A program made the position numbers and the translations under genes. Positions 27,132-35,394 of a stretch of 64,000 nt of DNA are shown piece by piece. Source of the stretch: Gammaproteobacteria bacterium (lineage in GTDB: Bacteria > Pseudomonadota > Gammaproteobacteria > Enterobacterales > Alteromonadaceae); NCBI GenBank assembly GCA_018222405.1, contig JAAFAI010000018.1, positions 47,288 to 111,287 of the forward strand. Direction: 5' to 3'. The notes under the pieces are model-generated. The model did no database searches and had not been told where the DNA came from. It worked only from the letters and a program-made list of their open reading frames with translations. Every line of letters begins with the position of its first letter. The first letter of the stretch is position 1.

Positions 27132-27602
27132 ATGAATCGTTATAAAACGGAATTAATGGTAGGTGTGTTTGTCTTAATGACTATCGCAGCATTTTTACTG
27201 CTGGCGTTAAAGGTAGCTAATCAGACGGTGGTAACCGATGGTGATACCTACACCCTGTATGCCAAGTTTGAAAACATTGGTGGCCTGAAGGTACGTTCAC
27301 CGGTCAAAGTGGGTGGTGTCACCATTGGTCGTGTAAATGCAATCAAGCTGGATAAAGACGACTACAGCCCGGTAGTTGAGTTAACTATCCAGAGTGAATA
27401 CAACGAGTTTCCGGAAACCAGTTCGGCGTCAATTTTGACCTCTGGTTTACTCGGCGAACAATATATTGGTTTTGAACCCGGTTTTACTATCGATGGGGTT
27501 GAGAATCTGGCTGAAGGTGACTATATCGAGGACACCAGTTCAGCGTTAGTGCTGGAAGAACTGATTGGTCAGTTCCTGTTCAGCCGCAATAGTGAAGAAT
27601 AG
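27132..27602 (+). CDS. mlaD: Mla MCE-domain subunit MlaD
   Basis: A 156-residue protein with one N-terminal transmembrane helix (ELMVGVFVLMTIAAFLLLAL) and one MCE domain (about residues 38-115, LYAKFENIGGLKVRSPVKVGGVTIGRV). MlaD forms a hexameric ring whose pore guides lipid between MlaFEB and MlaC. Typical length. It lies 14 bases after mlaE. Confidence 0.95.
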   Translation: MNRYKTELMVGVFVLMTIAAFLLLALKVANQTVVTDGDTYTLYAKFENIGGLKVRSPVKVGGVTIGRVNAIKLDKDDYSPVVELTIQSEYNEFPETSSASILTSGLLGEQYIGFEPGFTIDGVENLAEGDYIEDTSSALVLEELIGQFLFSRNSEE

Positions 27603-27664
27603 TGACAATAAGCCGGTCTTTATCAATAAGTATCGCATTGCATTGTCAGGTTAGGAGAGAGAAG

Positions 27665-28339
27665 TTGAAAGCAAAATTAGCCGCATTTTTTACATTACTG
27701 ATGATGGTTGTCATGCCGGTAAGTGCTCAGGATTCTTTGCCCGAGGTTAATAGTCAGGATCCGTATAAAATGGTGGAGCAGGTAGGCAACCGTACCTTTG
27801 AACGTATTAAGTCCTCAAAGCAGGAAATTGCCGCTAACCCTGAAATTCTTCGTGAAATTATGGACGAGGAGTTGCTGCCTTATATCGATTATCAATACAG
27901 TGCGTTTAAAGTGCTGGGAAAATACTTCGACATGAAGAAAACTGATCGCGAGACACTGATCGAATACATCCGTGTGTTTCGTCAGTATCTGGTAACCAGC
28001 TATGCCGATGCTCTGAGCTATTACGACGATCAGGAAGTGTTGTTTTCACCACCACAGGACTTTGAAGGCGATAAAACTGTTACCGTACGTGCACTTATCC
28101 GGGATGGCGAACGTCCTGACATCAAAGTGGCTTTTAAAGTGCGTAAAAAAGACAAAGAGTGGAAAGCTTACGACATGGTTGCCGAAGGTATCAGCATGCT
28201 GCAAAACGAAATAAAGCAGTATGAACCGGTAATGCGCACCGAAGGCATTGAAAAAGTCATCGAAATCATGCGCGAGCGCATCGCTAAGCCTATCCAGTTG
28301 AAATCACTGGATGGCAGTACCCGTGAGGCTGGTGAATAG
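27665..28339 (+). CDS. mlaC: Mla periplasmic lipid-binding protein MlaC
   Basis: A 224-residue MlaC/Ttg2D-family protein with a Sec signal peptide ending VSA before QDSLPEV. The body has DPYKMVEQVGNRTFERI, YIDYQYSAFKVLGKYF and RQYLVTSYADAL, typical of the fold that shelters two acyl chains. The TTG at 27665 is chosen: it follows TAGGAGAGAG and gives a proper signal peptide (MKAKLAAFFTLLMMVVMPVSA). The longer frame to 27602 places an extra 21 residues before it. It overlaps mlaB by one base. Confidence 0.93.
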   Translation: MKAKLAAFFTLLMMVVMPVSAQDSLPEVNSQDPYKMVEQVGNRTFERIKSSKQEIAANPEILREIMDEELLPYIDYQYSAFKVLGKYFDMKKTDRETLIEYIRVFRQYLVTSYADALSYYDDQEVLFSPPQDFEGDKTVTVRALIRDGERPDIKVAFKVRKKDKEWKAYDMVAEGISMLQNEIKQYEPVMRTEGIEKVIEIMRERIAKPIQLKSLDGSTREAGE

Positions 28340-28632
28340 TGACCGATAAACAAACCATCAAGCTCAACGGCGCTCTGGATCGTCAGACCCTGAGTCAGGA
28401 ATGGTGGTCTTCGCTGCGCAATAGTGAACAACAGCGCCTGCGCGCTGCTAAACATTGCGAACTCGACTTTCAGGATGTGCAGCGCGTCGACAGCGCCGGC
28501 CTTGCATGGACACTCAACGCTATTCGTGAGGGAAATGCACAGGGGGTGAAAATTACTTTGTGCAACCTGCCGGAAAAAATGCTTAAATTGGCAAAAATCA
28601 GCGAACTCGACGACGTATTGCCGGTCGGGTAA
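28339..28632 (+). CDS. mlaB: Mla STAS-domain subunit MlaB
   Basis: A 97-residue single STAS-domain protein with the core FQDVQRVDSAGLAWTLNAIREG; the Asp-Ser pair is the usual STAS switch position. MlaB binds MlaF in the cytoplasm and is needed for ATPase activity. The GTG start shares a base with the mlaC stop, as expected for a coupled subunit. Confidence 0.93.
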   Translation: MTDKQTIKLNGALDRQTLSQEWWSSLRNSEQQRLRAAKHCELDFQDVQRVDSAGLAWTLNAIREGNAQGVKITLCNLPEKMLKLAKISELDDVLPVG

Positions 28633-28653
28633 AAACCATACTGCCGGAGAGTC

Positions 28654-28911
28654 ATGGACACTAAAGAAATTGAAAGCTTACTGAAAGATAAACTCGACTT
28701 AGCCGAAGTTTATGTAAAAGGTGACGGCTCACATTTTACCGTAATAGCGGTAAGCGATGCCTTTGCAGAAATGAGCCGGGTGAAACGCCAGCAAGCGGTA
28801 TACGCTCCTTTAAATGCATTCATTGCCGATGGTTCAATGCATGCTGTATCTATTAAAACCTTTACTGAAAAAGACTGGCAGCGCGAGCGTCAGTTTAATA
28901 TGCCGCAATAA
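28654..28911 (+). CDS. ibaG: BolA-family iron-sulfur protein IbaG
   Basis: An 85-residue BolA-like protein with GDGSHFTVIAVSDAFAEMSRVKRQQAVYAPL. The conserved C-terminal histidine is in DGSMHAVSIKT. BolA proteins bind [2Fe-2S] clusters with monothiol glutaredoxins; in enterics IbaG is linked to acid resistance. The GGAGAG ribosome binding site is strong. Position between mlaB and murA is conserved in gammaproteobacteria. Confidence 0.95.
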   Translation: MDTKEIESLLKDKLDLAEVYVKGDGSHFTVIAVSDAFAEMSRVKRQQAVYAPLNAFIADGSMHAVSIKTFTEKDWQRERQFNMPQ

Positions 28912-28929
28912 CCCACGCAGGATTCACCA

Positions 28930-30192
28930 GTGGATAAACTCATTATTAAAAAAAGTCCGCCGTTGAATGGCGAAGTGGTTATTTCTGGCGCTAAAAACGC
29001 CGCCTTGCCATTGTTAATGACCAGCTTACTAACGGCACAGCCCTGCCGTTACAGCAACGTCCCCCAACTTAAAGATATCAGCACTACGCTGGCGCTGTTG
29101 AAAGACTTAGGCGTGGGCGTAGAGCAACAAGACACCAATACCGTGTTGTTGCACGCTGCGGAACTCTCCAGTGATACCGCTTCCTATGAATTAGTGCGTA
29201 CCATGCGCGCATCAATTCTGGTGCTCGGCCCGCTGTTGGCAAGATTAGGCACGGCTAATGTGTCTTTACCCGGTGGCTGCGCCATTGGTGCCAGACCGGT
29301 TAACCTGCACCTGGAAGGCCTGGAAAAAATGGGCGCGGTAATCAATGTGGACGAAGGCTATGTACGTGCCAGTGTTGATGGCCGCCTGAAAGGCGCGCGT
29401 ATCTTTATGGATATCGTGAGTGTAGGTGCCACCGAAAACCTGATGATGGCCGCGGCCCTGGCCGATGGCGAAACGGTTATCGAAAATGCTGCCCGGGAAC
29501 CGGAAATTGTTGATCTGGCCAACTGCCTGAACAGCATGGGCGCACGTATCTCCGGCGCCGGCACCGATAAAATTCGTATTCACGGTGTTGAAGCCCTCAA
29601 CGGCTGTGACTACGCGGTATTACCTGATCGCATTGAAACCGGTACTTATCTGGTAGCTGCGGCGGTAACCGGTGGCCATGTTAAATGCTTAAACGCGGCA
29701 CCTGAAACCCTTGATGCTGTGCTATCCAAACTGCAACAGGCCGGTGCAGTCATTACAACCGGTAAAGACTGGATTGAGCTGGACCGTAGCAACACGCCTT
29801 TAACTGCGGTAAAAGTTAAAACCGCTCCTCACCCGGGTTTCCCTACCGACATGCAGGCGCAGTTTGTGGCGCTTAATGCCGTTGCAAAAGGGACCGGGGT
29901 GATTACCGAAACCATCTTTGAAAACCGGTTTATGCACGTGCCTGAATTACAGCGCATGGGCGCGGAAATCGCGTTGGAGACCAACAGTGCGGTAAGTAAA
30001 GGTGAGTCTTCATTGAAAGGCGCGCCAGTAATGGCCACCGATTTGCGGGCTTCGGCCAGTCTGATTATAGCCGGACTTGTCGCCGAGGGCGAAACCCATA
30101 TTAGCCGTATTTATCACCTGGATCGTGGCTATGAAGCCATCGAGCACAAACTGGGTGGATTGGGTGCAGTGGTATCGCGGGTTAGCGAATAA
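28930..30192 (+). CDS. murA: UDP-N-acetylglucosamine 1-carboxyvinyltransferase
   Basis: A 420-residue MurA (EPSP synthase fold, inside-out alpha/beta barrel). N-terminal [24 protein letters not shown] matches the UDP-GlcNAc site. The catalytic loop [11 protein letters not shown] holds Cys117, the residue alkylated by fosfomycin in sensitive enzymes. It makes the first committed peptidoglycan precursor. The start is GTG; the ribosome binding site is weak. It is the last gene of the mla-ibaG-murA run. Confidence 0.97.
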   Translation: MDKLIIKKSPPLNGEVVISGAKNAALPLLMTSLLTAQPCRYSNVPQLKDISTTLALLKDLGVGVEQQDTNTVLLHAAELSSDTASYELVRTMRASILVLGPLLARLGTANVSLPGGCAIGARPVNLHLEGLEKMGAVINVDEGYVRASVDGRLKGARIFMDIVSVGATENLMMAAALADGETVIENAAREPEIVDLANCLNSMGARISGAGTDKIRIHGVEALNGCDYAVLPDRIETGTYLVAAAVTGGHVKCLNAAPETLDAVLSKLQQAGAVITTGKDWIELDRSNTPLTAVKVKTAPHPGFPTDMQAQFVALNAVAKGTGVITETIFENRFMHVPELQRMGAEIALETNSAVSKGESSLKGAPVMATDLRASASLIIAGLVAEGETHISRIYHLDRGYEAIEHKLGGLGAVVSRVSE

Positions 30193-30205
30193 CCTGCGCT
30201 ACCCG

Positions 30206-30679
30206 CTAGTCACACCGGCCGTTAGCGGCCAGAATATATCGTACCCGCTGTTCGTCAAAATGAATTCCATGGTTGTCGAGAGCGGGTAGGAAATCATCCA
30301 GAGAAGCCCCCGTTATTGCACCGGGAAAAGCCTTTTCAACATTTTGCCGGGCAATATGTAACGACAGATGGTTGTTACCTTCCGCAAGAAGAAATTGCGC
30401 CACCATGCCCATTTCTGCGCCCCGGCGGATCACATTAGATACCATATTAATCGCTTCGGGTGTACCGAGCTGCCATTCACTGATAATGGCTATGGATGCA
30501 AAGTGATTAAGACCTTGCTCGTGGCGGAATCGGGATACATCGCGAATATAATCCGCCGCACATTTTTCCGACCAGGTACCACGAAAAAACAATAACAGCA
30601 GGTTACCGCTGATATGAATGGAGTAACTCCCGTATTTAAGACTTGGGCTGGAGTCGACCCTGGTAATCACTTCTACCAT
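30206..30679 (-). CDS. conserved-looking protein of unknown function, possibly SpoIIAA/STAS-like fold
   Basis: A 157-residue cytoplasmic protein with no signal peptide. It has a beta strand pair (YGSYSIHISGNLLLLFFRGTWSEKC, residues 16-40), a helix (DYIRDVSRFRHEQG), a buried strand (FASIAIISEW) and a second helix, an arrangement resembling STAS/SpoIIAA-like domains; this is inference. The C-terminal half contains a FPGAITGASLDDFLPALDNHGI helix-rich segment. It converges on murA with a 13-base gap and no terminator between. Its 3' end includes the hairpin GGCCG-TTAG-CGGCC. Confidence 0.6.
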   Translation of the reverse strand: MVEVITRVDSSPSLKYGSYSIHISGNLLLLFFRGTWSEKCAADYIRDVSRFRHEQGLNHFASIAIISEWQLGTPEAINMVSNVIRRGAEMGMVAQFLLAEGNNHLSLHIARQNVEKAFPGAITGASLDDFLPALDNHGIHFDEQRVRYILAANGRCD

Positions 30680-30760
30680 TAAAATTGTTCCTGAACTGCA
30701 GATCCATTACCTTAATAATAGATGAGTAATTCAAAAACAGCTTAAATTTTTAGCGAAACA

Positions 30761-31828
30761 TTATTGAAGCTGAAGTTCTGCCACCGTGACCTGCATGGTA
30801 AAAAGGCTGGCATTGCGGCTGACTTCCAGTTCCAGCACGGTGCCGGGTTGGGTTTCCGCTATCATATCCAGCGCTTTGGAGGCGCTTTCGAGGCGAATCC
30901 CATCAATTGACATAATTATGTCGCCGGGGCGCAAACCGGCCTGAGCCGCGGGCGAATTGGCCGCTACTGCTTTTACCTCAATGCCGGGGCCGCCGCGTAA
31001 CTCTTCACCGATAAACCCTAACTGGCCACGGGTGACCTTGCCATTGGTGATAATCGATTCCATCACCCGTACCGCCAGCTCGTAAGGGACCGCGAAGTTG
31101 ATACCGTCGACGATGTAAGTGCCGCGACGCTCATCACGAACCTGAAAATTCGCGTTAGTAATGCCTACCAGGTAGCCGTTGCTGTCGACCAGTGCACCAC
31201 CAGAGTTCCCCTGGTTAAGTACCGCATCGGTCTGAATAAAATCAACGTAACTGTTGGAAAGACCGGTTCTGCCAGCGCGGCTAACGATGCCCTGGGTAAT
31301 GGTTTGGCCGAGGTTGTAAGGGTTACCAATGGCCATTACCACATCCCCCACACGTAAATCCGGCTCCTCTAACTGAGGGATAACATGCAGGTTGTTTTCG
31401 TTTACTTTGAGCACGGCTAAATCGGTGAGCTGGTCGGAACCGATAATTTGCGCTTCGGCGACCCGGTTATCCTGCAGTGCAACGAAAATACTGTTGGCGT
31501 CTTTGATTACATGGTGGCAGGTAAGAATATAACCGGATTCGGTCATGATGACGCCAGACCCCAGACTGGTGCGTTGCCGCGCCTGATTATAATAATTGGG
31601 GTTGTTTTCAATACTGACGCTGTAGATATTAACCACGGCAGGAGCGGCGCGACTCAGGGCCGGATAATAAGTTTCCCGTTTGGCACTTTGCGGAGTTGGC
31701 GCCAACCAACTGGTGCCAAATCCAGTACCCTGGCGTAAATCCGGCACCAGAAAGAGGATCAGTAAAGCGACTACCAGCCCTAAAAAGACTGAACGAGAAA
31801 TATATGAAAAGAGTTGTCTGCTCGCCAC
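30761..31828 (-). CDS. degS: outer membrane stress sensor protease DegS
   Basis: About 355 residues. One N-terminal membrane helix (SVFLGLVVALLILFLVP) anchors a trypsin-like protease and a single PDZ domain. The triad is visible: His in TCHHVIKDA, Asp in LTDLAVLKV, Ser in NQGNSGGALVDS. In the sigma-E pathway DegS senses unfolded porins through its PDZ domain and cuts RseA. The GTG at 31828 (MASRQLFSYISRS) is preferred; a GTG at 31864 would add 12 residues and lacks a good ribosome binding site. One PDZ, against two in the neighbour, supports DegS over DegQ. Confidence 0.94.
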   Translation of the reverse strand: MASRQLFSYISRSVFLGLVVALLILFLVPDLRQGTGFGTSWLAPTPQSAKRETYYPALSRAAPAVVNIYSVSIENNPNYYNQARQRTSLGSGVIMTESGYILTCHHVIKDANSIFVALQDNRVAEAQIIGSDQLTDLAVLKVNENNLHVIPQLEEPDLRVGDVVMAIGNPYNLGQTITQGIVSRAGRTGLSNSYVDFIQTDAVLNQGNSGGALVDSNGYLVGITNANFQVRDERRGTYIVDGINFAVPYELAVRVMESIITNGKVTRGQLGFIGEELRGGPGIEVKAVAANSPAAQAGLRPGDIIMSIDGIRLESASKALDMIAETQPGTVLELEVSRNASLFTMQVTVAELQLQ

Positions 31829-32006
31829 GTTAATTCTTATTCTGCTTGACGTTGGGCCTGCCACAACCCAGGGAGATTAATAATAACCATAAGCATAACA
31901 TTTTCGTCAGTAAGGTTATAAGTAGTTTTGCCAAACAACTACTGTAATCGGGGCTAACGTTCCTGCTAACTCATCATTCGTTACTTTCGTCATCCCCTAT
32001 GACCCT

Positions 32007-32569
32007 GTCATCCCGTAATTTTCGAAGAAAATATCCGGGATCTTCTGAACAGCTTTACTCATTCAATAGAAGTGTTTCGGGTGGCCAGGTGGTTAAGGAG
32101 ATACCGGCTCGGGGGCCGGTATGACGGGTATAAGGTGTCGGCCCAAACAATCCTGTCATACCGGAAGATACGCAGTAGCTATCCGGTATCTCCTAAACAG
32201 TTTTACTCATTCAATAGAAGTGTTTCGGGTGGCCAGGTGGTTAAGGAGATACCGGCTCGGGGGCCGGTATGACGGGTATAAGGTGTCGGCCCAAACAATC
32301 CTGTCATACCGGAAGATACGCAGTAGCTATCCGGTATCTCCTAAACAGTTTTACTCATTCAATAGAAGTGTTTCGGGTGGCCAGGTGGTTAAGGAGATAC
32401 CGGCTCGGGGGCCGGTATGACGGGTATAAGGTGTCGGCCCAAACAATCCTGTCATACCGGAAGATACGCAGTAGCTATCCGGTATCTCCTAAACAGTTTT
32501 ACTCATTCAATAGAAGTGTTTCGGGTGGCCAGGTGGTTAAGGAGATACCGGTTCGGGGGCCGGTATGAC
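32007..32569 (+). repeat. tandem array of four 119-bp composite palindromic elements (148-bp period)
   Basis: Elements at 32007-32125, 32155-32273, 32303-32421 and 32451-32569. Each starts GTCAT(A/C)CCG and ends CCGGTATGAC, so the ends are inverted repeats. Each also has a left hairpin (CCGG...CCGG(T/G)AT) and a right hairpin (GATACCGG..CGGGGGCCGGTAT). A 29-bp spacer (GGGTATAAGGTGTCGGCCCA start) separates them, identical at each junction. Element 1 differs in its left hairpin (TTTTCGAAGAAAA core rather than GATACGCAGTAGC). The layout suggests tandem amplification of a small non-autonomous element. Confidence 0.9.
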
Positions 32570-32667
32570 AGTGTATATTGGCTGCAGCGGTAATCTCCAC
32601 ATCTTGTCGGGGTGCCGACAGCACCAAGGGGCGTAATGCGACGCCCCTTGACCCCCGCAGTTCTTAA

Positions 32668-32803
32668 ATCGCGAAAAGCATACTGTAAATGGGCAGGTAA
32701 AACCTATCGTCCAGAGAGGGCGTCCTGCCCTCGCTGGCCGGAGTCGTCATCCATGACGCCTCTACGCTTTTACTGGATCTGCCCATTGACAGTATCTCGC
32801 GAT
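32668..32803. repeat. 136-bp inverted-repeat element of a second type
   Basis: Ends ATCGCGA / TCGCGAT plus near-perfect inner arms TACTGTAAATGGGCAG (32681-32696) and CTGCCCATTGACAGTA. The interior holds two small hairpins (GAGGGC/GCCCTC and GTCAT-CC-ATGAC). It carries no credible gene. It looks like a MITE-class or structured element lying between two 119-bp elements. Confidence 0.7.
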
Positions 32804-32868
32804 AACAAGAACCAAAGGAAAAGCCCATACGCGCTGACGCGCTCATTATTGCCACCATCCAATACTCC

Positions 32869-32987
32869 GTCATCCCGGAATTTTCGAAGAAAATATCCGG
32901 GATCTCCTGAACAGCTTTGCTCATTCATCAGGATATTTACGGGTAGCCAGGTGGTTAAGGAGATACCGGCTCGGGGGCCGGTATGAC
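32869..32987 (+). repeat. fifth 119-bp composite palindromic element
   Basis: Same length, ends and right hairpin as the array at 32007-32569. The left hairpin is the TTTTCGAAGAAAA variant, and the middle differs (TCATCAGGATATTTACGGG). It lies 300 bases beyond the array without the 29-bp spacer. Confidence 0.88.
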
Positions 32988-33020
32988 GGTATTATATAGA
33001 CCGGGATGACGGGGATGTAT

Positions 33021-33044
33021 AAAGGCGGCACAGAGGCCGCCTTT
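33021..33044 (-). terminator. terminator of degQ
   Basis: Perfect 9-bp stem AAAGGCGGC / GCCGCCTTT with a six-base loop, just after the degQ stop. On the minus strand the T tract is short. Confidence 0.7.
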
Positions 33045-33062
33045 CACTAGGCTATATGGGAA

Positions 33063-34430
33063 TTACTGACGAATAACCACGTACAGTGAGGCATTACCAC
33101 GACGCACGTTCATAGCGATAACACCTTTGGTGTTCTCTATGGCGTCACGGAATTCCATCACGTTCGTTACGCGCTGACGGCCAACTGCCAGCACTACGTC
33201 TTCTTCACGCAGGCCAATACGCAGCGCCGGTGAACCTTCAGCAATTTCGCTAACCAGTACCCCTGCATTACCGTCGGCATCTTCACCGTTAATCAGTGTT
33301 GCGCCTTGCAGTGCCGGGTGGATTTGCTCAGCAACCACTTCGTTTTGCGTTGCGTCATCGAGGATTACATCCAGCGTCAGCTTCTCGCCTTTGCGCATAA
33401 CCGTAAGTTCGACTTCGGCGCCAGCGCCCATACTGGCGATTTTAGCACGCAGTTCAGCGAAGCTGTGCAGCTCTTTATCGTTGACCGCTACAATGATGTC
33501 ACCCGCCTGGATACCGCCTTTATCGGCCGCTGAATCAGGTTGAACCTCGCTGACAAAAGCACCTTTATTCACCTCGGAATTCATGGCTTCGGCCAGGCCC
33601 TGGTCAACATTGCTACCCAGAATACCTAACAAGCCACGGCGAACTTCACCGAACTCCGCGATTTGATCCACCAGGCTCTTCATCATGTTGGCCGGGATGG
33701 CAAAGCCAATACCAACGTTACCACCATTGGGGCCAAAGATTGCGGTGTTAATACCGACCAGCTCACCGTGCAGATTAACCAGTGCACCACCGGAATTACC
33801 GCGGTTAATAGCAGCGTCGGTTTGAATGAAGTCTTCATAACCGCCAATATTCAGGCCGGAACGTCCCAGCGCACTGACGATACCGGAAGTCACGGTTTGC
33901 GACAGGCCAAACGGGTTACCAATGGCCACTACAAAATCCCCAACGCGTGCTTCGTCTGAATCAGCCAGTGGCAGAGCGGTGAGGTCATCGGGTTCAATTT
34001 TTAACAGCGCCACGTCACTTTGTTCGTCGGCGCCCAGTTTTTTAGCGGTAAACTCACGGCCGTCAGTTAGCTTAACGGTGATCTCATCCGCATTAGCTAC
34101 CACGTGGGCGTTTGTAACGATGTAGCCTTTATCGGCATCAATGATTACACCAGACCCCAAGCCGCGGAAAGGGCGTTCCTGGGCTTGCTCTGAAGGCCCG
34201 CCAAAGAAGTAACGGAACATTTCAGGCACCTGCTGGCGAGAAGTTTGCGTACCTTCCACCGCGATGCTAACCACTGCCGGCATCGCTTCCTCCAGCATGG
34301 GAGCCAGCGTAGGGACTTCTTTTTTGCTGTCACTAAAAAAGGGAAGAGCAGCTTGCGTGGACACAGACATACCCAGGGTACTGGTAACAACAGCTGATAC
34401 CAACACAAGCTTTCGAAAAGACTTATTCAT
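33063..34430 (-). CDS. degQ: DegQ-type periplasmic serine endoprotease
   Basis: A 455-residue Do-family protease with a Sec signal peptide (MNKSFRKLVLVSAVVTSTLGMSVSTQA). The triad is His in TNAHVVANA, Asp in QSDVALLKI and Ser in NRGNSGGALVNL, followed by two PDZ domains (about 270-360 and 375-455). It degrades or refolds damaged periplasmic proteins. The ATG at 34430 is chosen over an upstream frame start at 34466 because it begins the signal peptide. DegP and DegQ are hard to separate by sequence; the degS-adjacent position favours DegQ. Confidence 0.93.
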   Translation of the reverse strand: MNKSFRKLVLVSAVVTSTLGMSVSTQAALPFFSDSKKEVPTLAPMLEEAMPAVVSIAVEGTQTSRQQVPEMFRYFFGGPSEQAQERPFRGLGSGVIIDADKGYIVTNAHVVANADEITVKLTDGREFTAKKLGADEQSDVALLKIEPDDLTALPLADSDEARVGDFVVAIGNPFGLSQTVTSGIVSALGRSGLNIGGYEDFIQTDAAINRGNSGGALVNLHGELVGINTAIFGPNGGNVGIGFAIPANMMKSLVDQIAEFGEVRRGLLGILGSNVDQGLAEAMNSEVNKGAFVSEVQPDSAADKGGIQAGDIIVAVNDKELHSFAELRAKIASMGAGAEVELTVMRKGEKLTLDVILDDATQNEVVAEQIHPALQGATLINGEDADGNAGVLVSEIAEGSPALRIGLREEDVVLAVGRQRVTNVMEFRDAIENTKGVIAMNVRRGNASLYVVIRQ

Positions 34431-34510
34431 AGACACATACACTCCTAGTCTCATTGCGAATCGCAATTACCTACCCACAGACTATGTGTTTGCCTGAAAA
34501 GTTCCGCGGG

Positions 34511-34951
34511 TTATTTTTTCTCTGCGGCCGGTGGTACAGAATTGCCGACAAATAACCCCGAACTATGGTTAGCAAAATCCAGTGGCTGGGTATCACTGTT
34601 CGCGTTCGTTTTGTTCTTCTCCGCACCTTTAATGTTGTTCCGTAAGTAGGCAGTGGTGTGTTCGCCAAAAAACGGGACCGCCGGTGCAGCGTCTGAATCC
34701 GTGGTTTCAAGCAGGTCTTCGTATTCAGATAAACTCTGTTTAAGGCCATTACATTGTTTTTCAATAGCCTCTATGGATTGTTTTACCTGAAAAATATGGT
34801 GCTGAGACTGCTGTGCGAGCAATTCCTTAATGGCTTTTTCCGCGGCTTCGTTAGCTTTTACTGCCCCTTCTTTGGTGTACATAAACCGGGCAACAAAAAA
34901 ACCAATAATTAAACCAATTGCCAGCATTGCTAAGGGGATAACCACTTCCAT
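34511..34951 (-). CDS. zapG: ZapG/YhcB family envelope and division protein
   Basis: A 146-residue DUF1043 protein with one N-terminal transmembrane helix (VVIPLAMLAIGLIIGFFVARFMY), a coiled-coil segment (about 30-90, KANEAAEKAIKELLAQQSQHHIFQVKQSIEAIEKQ) and a disordered C-terminus with the family's VPFFGEHTTAYLR patch. YhcB/ZapG coordinates division, peptidoglycan and LPS synthesis in enterics. The ATG at 34951 sits six bases after GGAG; a TTG at 34963 would add four residues. It is close upstream of degQ on the same strand. Confidence 0.92.
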   Translation of the reverse strand: MEVVIPLAMLAIGLIIGFFVARFMYTKEGAVKANEAAEKAIKELLAQQSQHHIFQVKQSIEAIEKQCNGLKQSLSEYEDLLETTDSDAAPAVPFFGEHTTAYLRNNIKGAEKNKTNANSDTQPLDFANHSSGLFVGNSVPPAAEKK

Positions 34952-35394
34952 TATTTTCTCCAATGTAACTGTTAACCAGAAAGTTCCGACAGGTTTTATC
35001 AGGACTTCCCGCTGCCAAACTTCGACAGTATACGCGTAGTATGCTGCATACTATGCATATCTGAGACTATAGCAAGAGCTTACACACTTTGCGCTGACTT
35101 ATTGTGGCAAAATGTGTCGTAAAAAGTCTTTTTCACGCCACTGTTCAGACCATGTGAGTTGCATCTATCGCACTATCCGTTGCTTTATACGGTGCTGCGT
35201 TGGTGTTAGTGCAAATTTAAGGCATAATAGCATTCCATTCAGGGCTGAGACGCCCAACCAGTCAGTGTGGCAAAACACTGAGTTGTGCTGGCAAGTTAAA
35301 ACCACTCATGTGTTTATCCCTGTCAGTACAGTGTTGATGGTCTGCTACCGGGCCTTATGTGAACAAATCAGTCTCTACAGGAGAACAGCAGGCG
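34952..35394. other. 443-bp divergent region between zapG and zapE
   Basis: Holds the promoters of two division-related genes. A perfect 7-bp inverted repeat TAGTATG-CTG-CATACTA is at 35037-35053. A CATAAT -10-like box is at 35224-35229 ahead of zapE. An open frame at 35112-35438 has no protein-like features and is not called. Confidence 0.5.

Larger units (their letters stand above)
31829..33020. other. about 1.2-kb gene-free region dense in palindromic elements between degS and degQ
   Basis: Both protease genes read leftward. The gap contains four 119-bp composite palindromic elements in tandem, a different 136-bp inverted-repeat element, and a fifth 119-bp element. Open frames here (for example 32072-32568) repeat with the DNA unit and show no protein signature. 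The first 180 bases next to degS should hold its promoter. Confidence 0.85.

Noticed and set aside
27602..27664. GTG start of mlaC overlapping the mlaD stop
   Set aside because: It would add 21 residues before the signal peptide; the TTG at 27665 has the good ribosome binding site.
32072..32568. Three overlapping open frames of 66-99 codons with nearly the same peptide
   Set aside because: They repeat with the 148-bp DNA unit and follow its palindromes; no ribosome binding site and no protein-like features.
32007..32569. CRISPR array
   Set aside because: The units are 119 bp palindromic elements with one identical 29-bp spacer; CRISPRs have short repeats and unique spacers, and no cas genes are present.
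32612..32986. Open frames on both strands (plus 32612-32986, minus 32664-32924)
   Set aside because: Both run across the 136-bp inverted-repeat element into the next 119-bp element, and the composition reflects the repeats.
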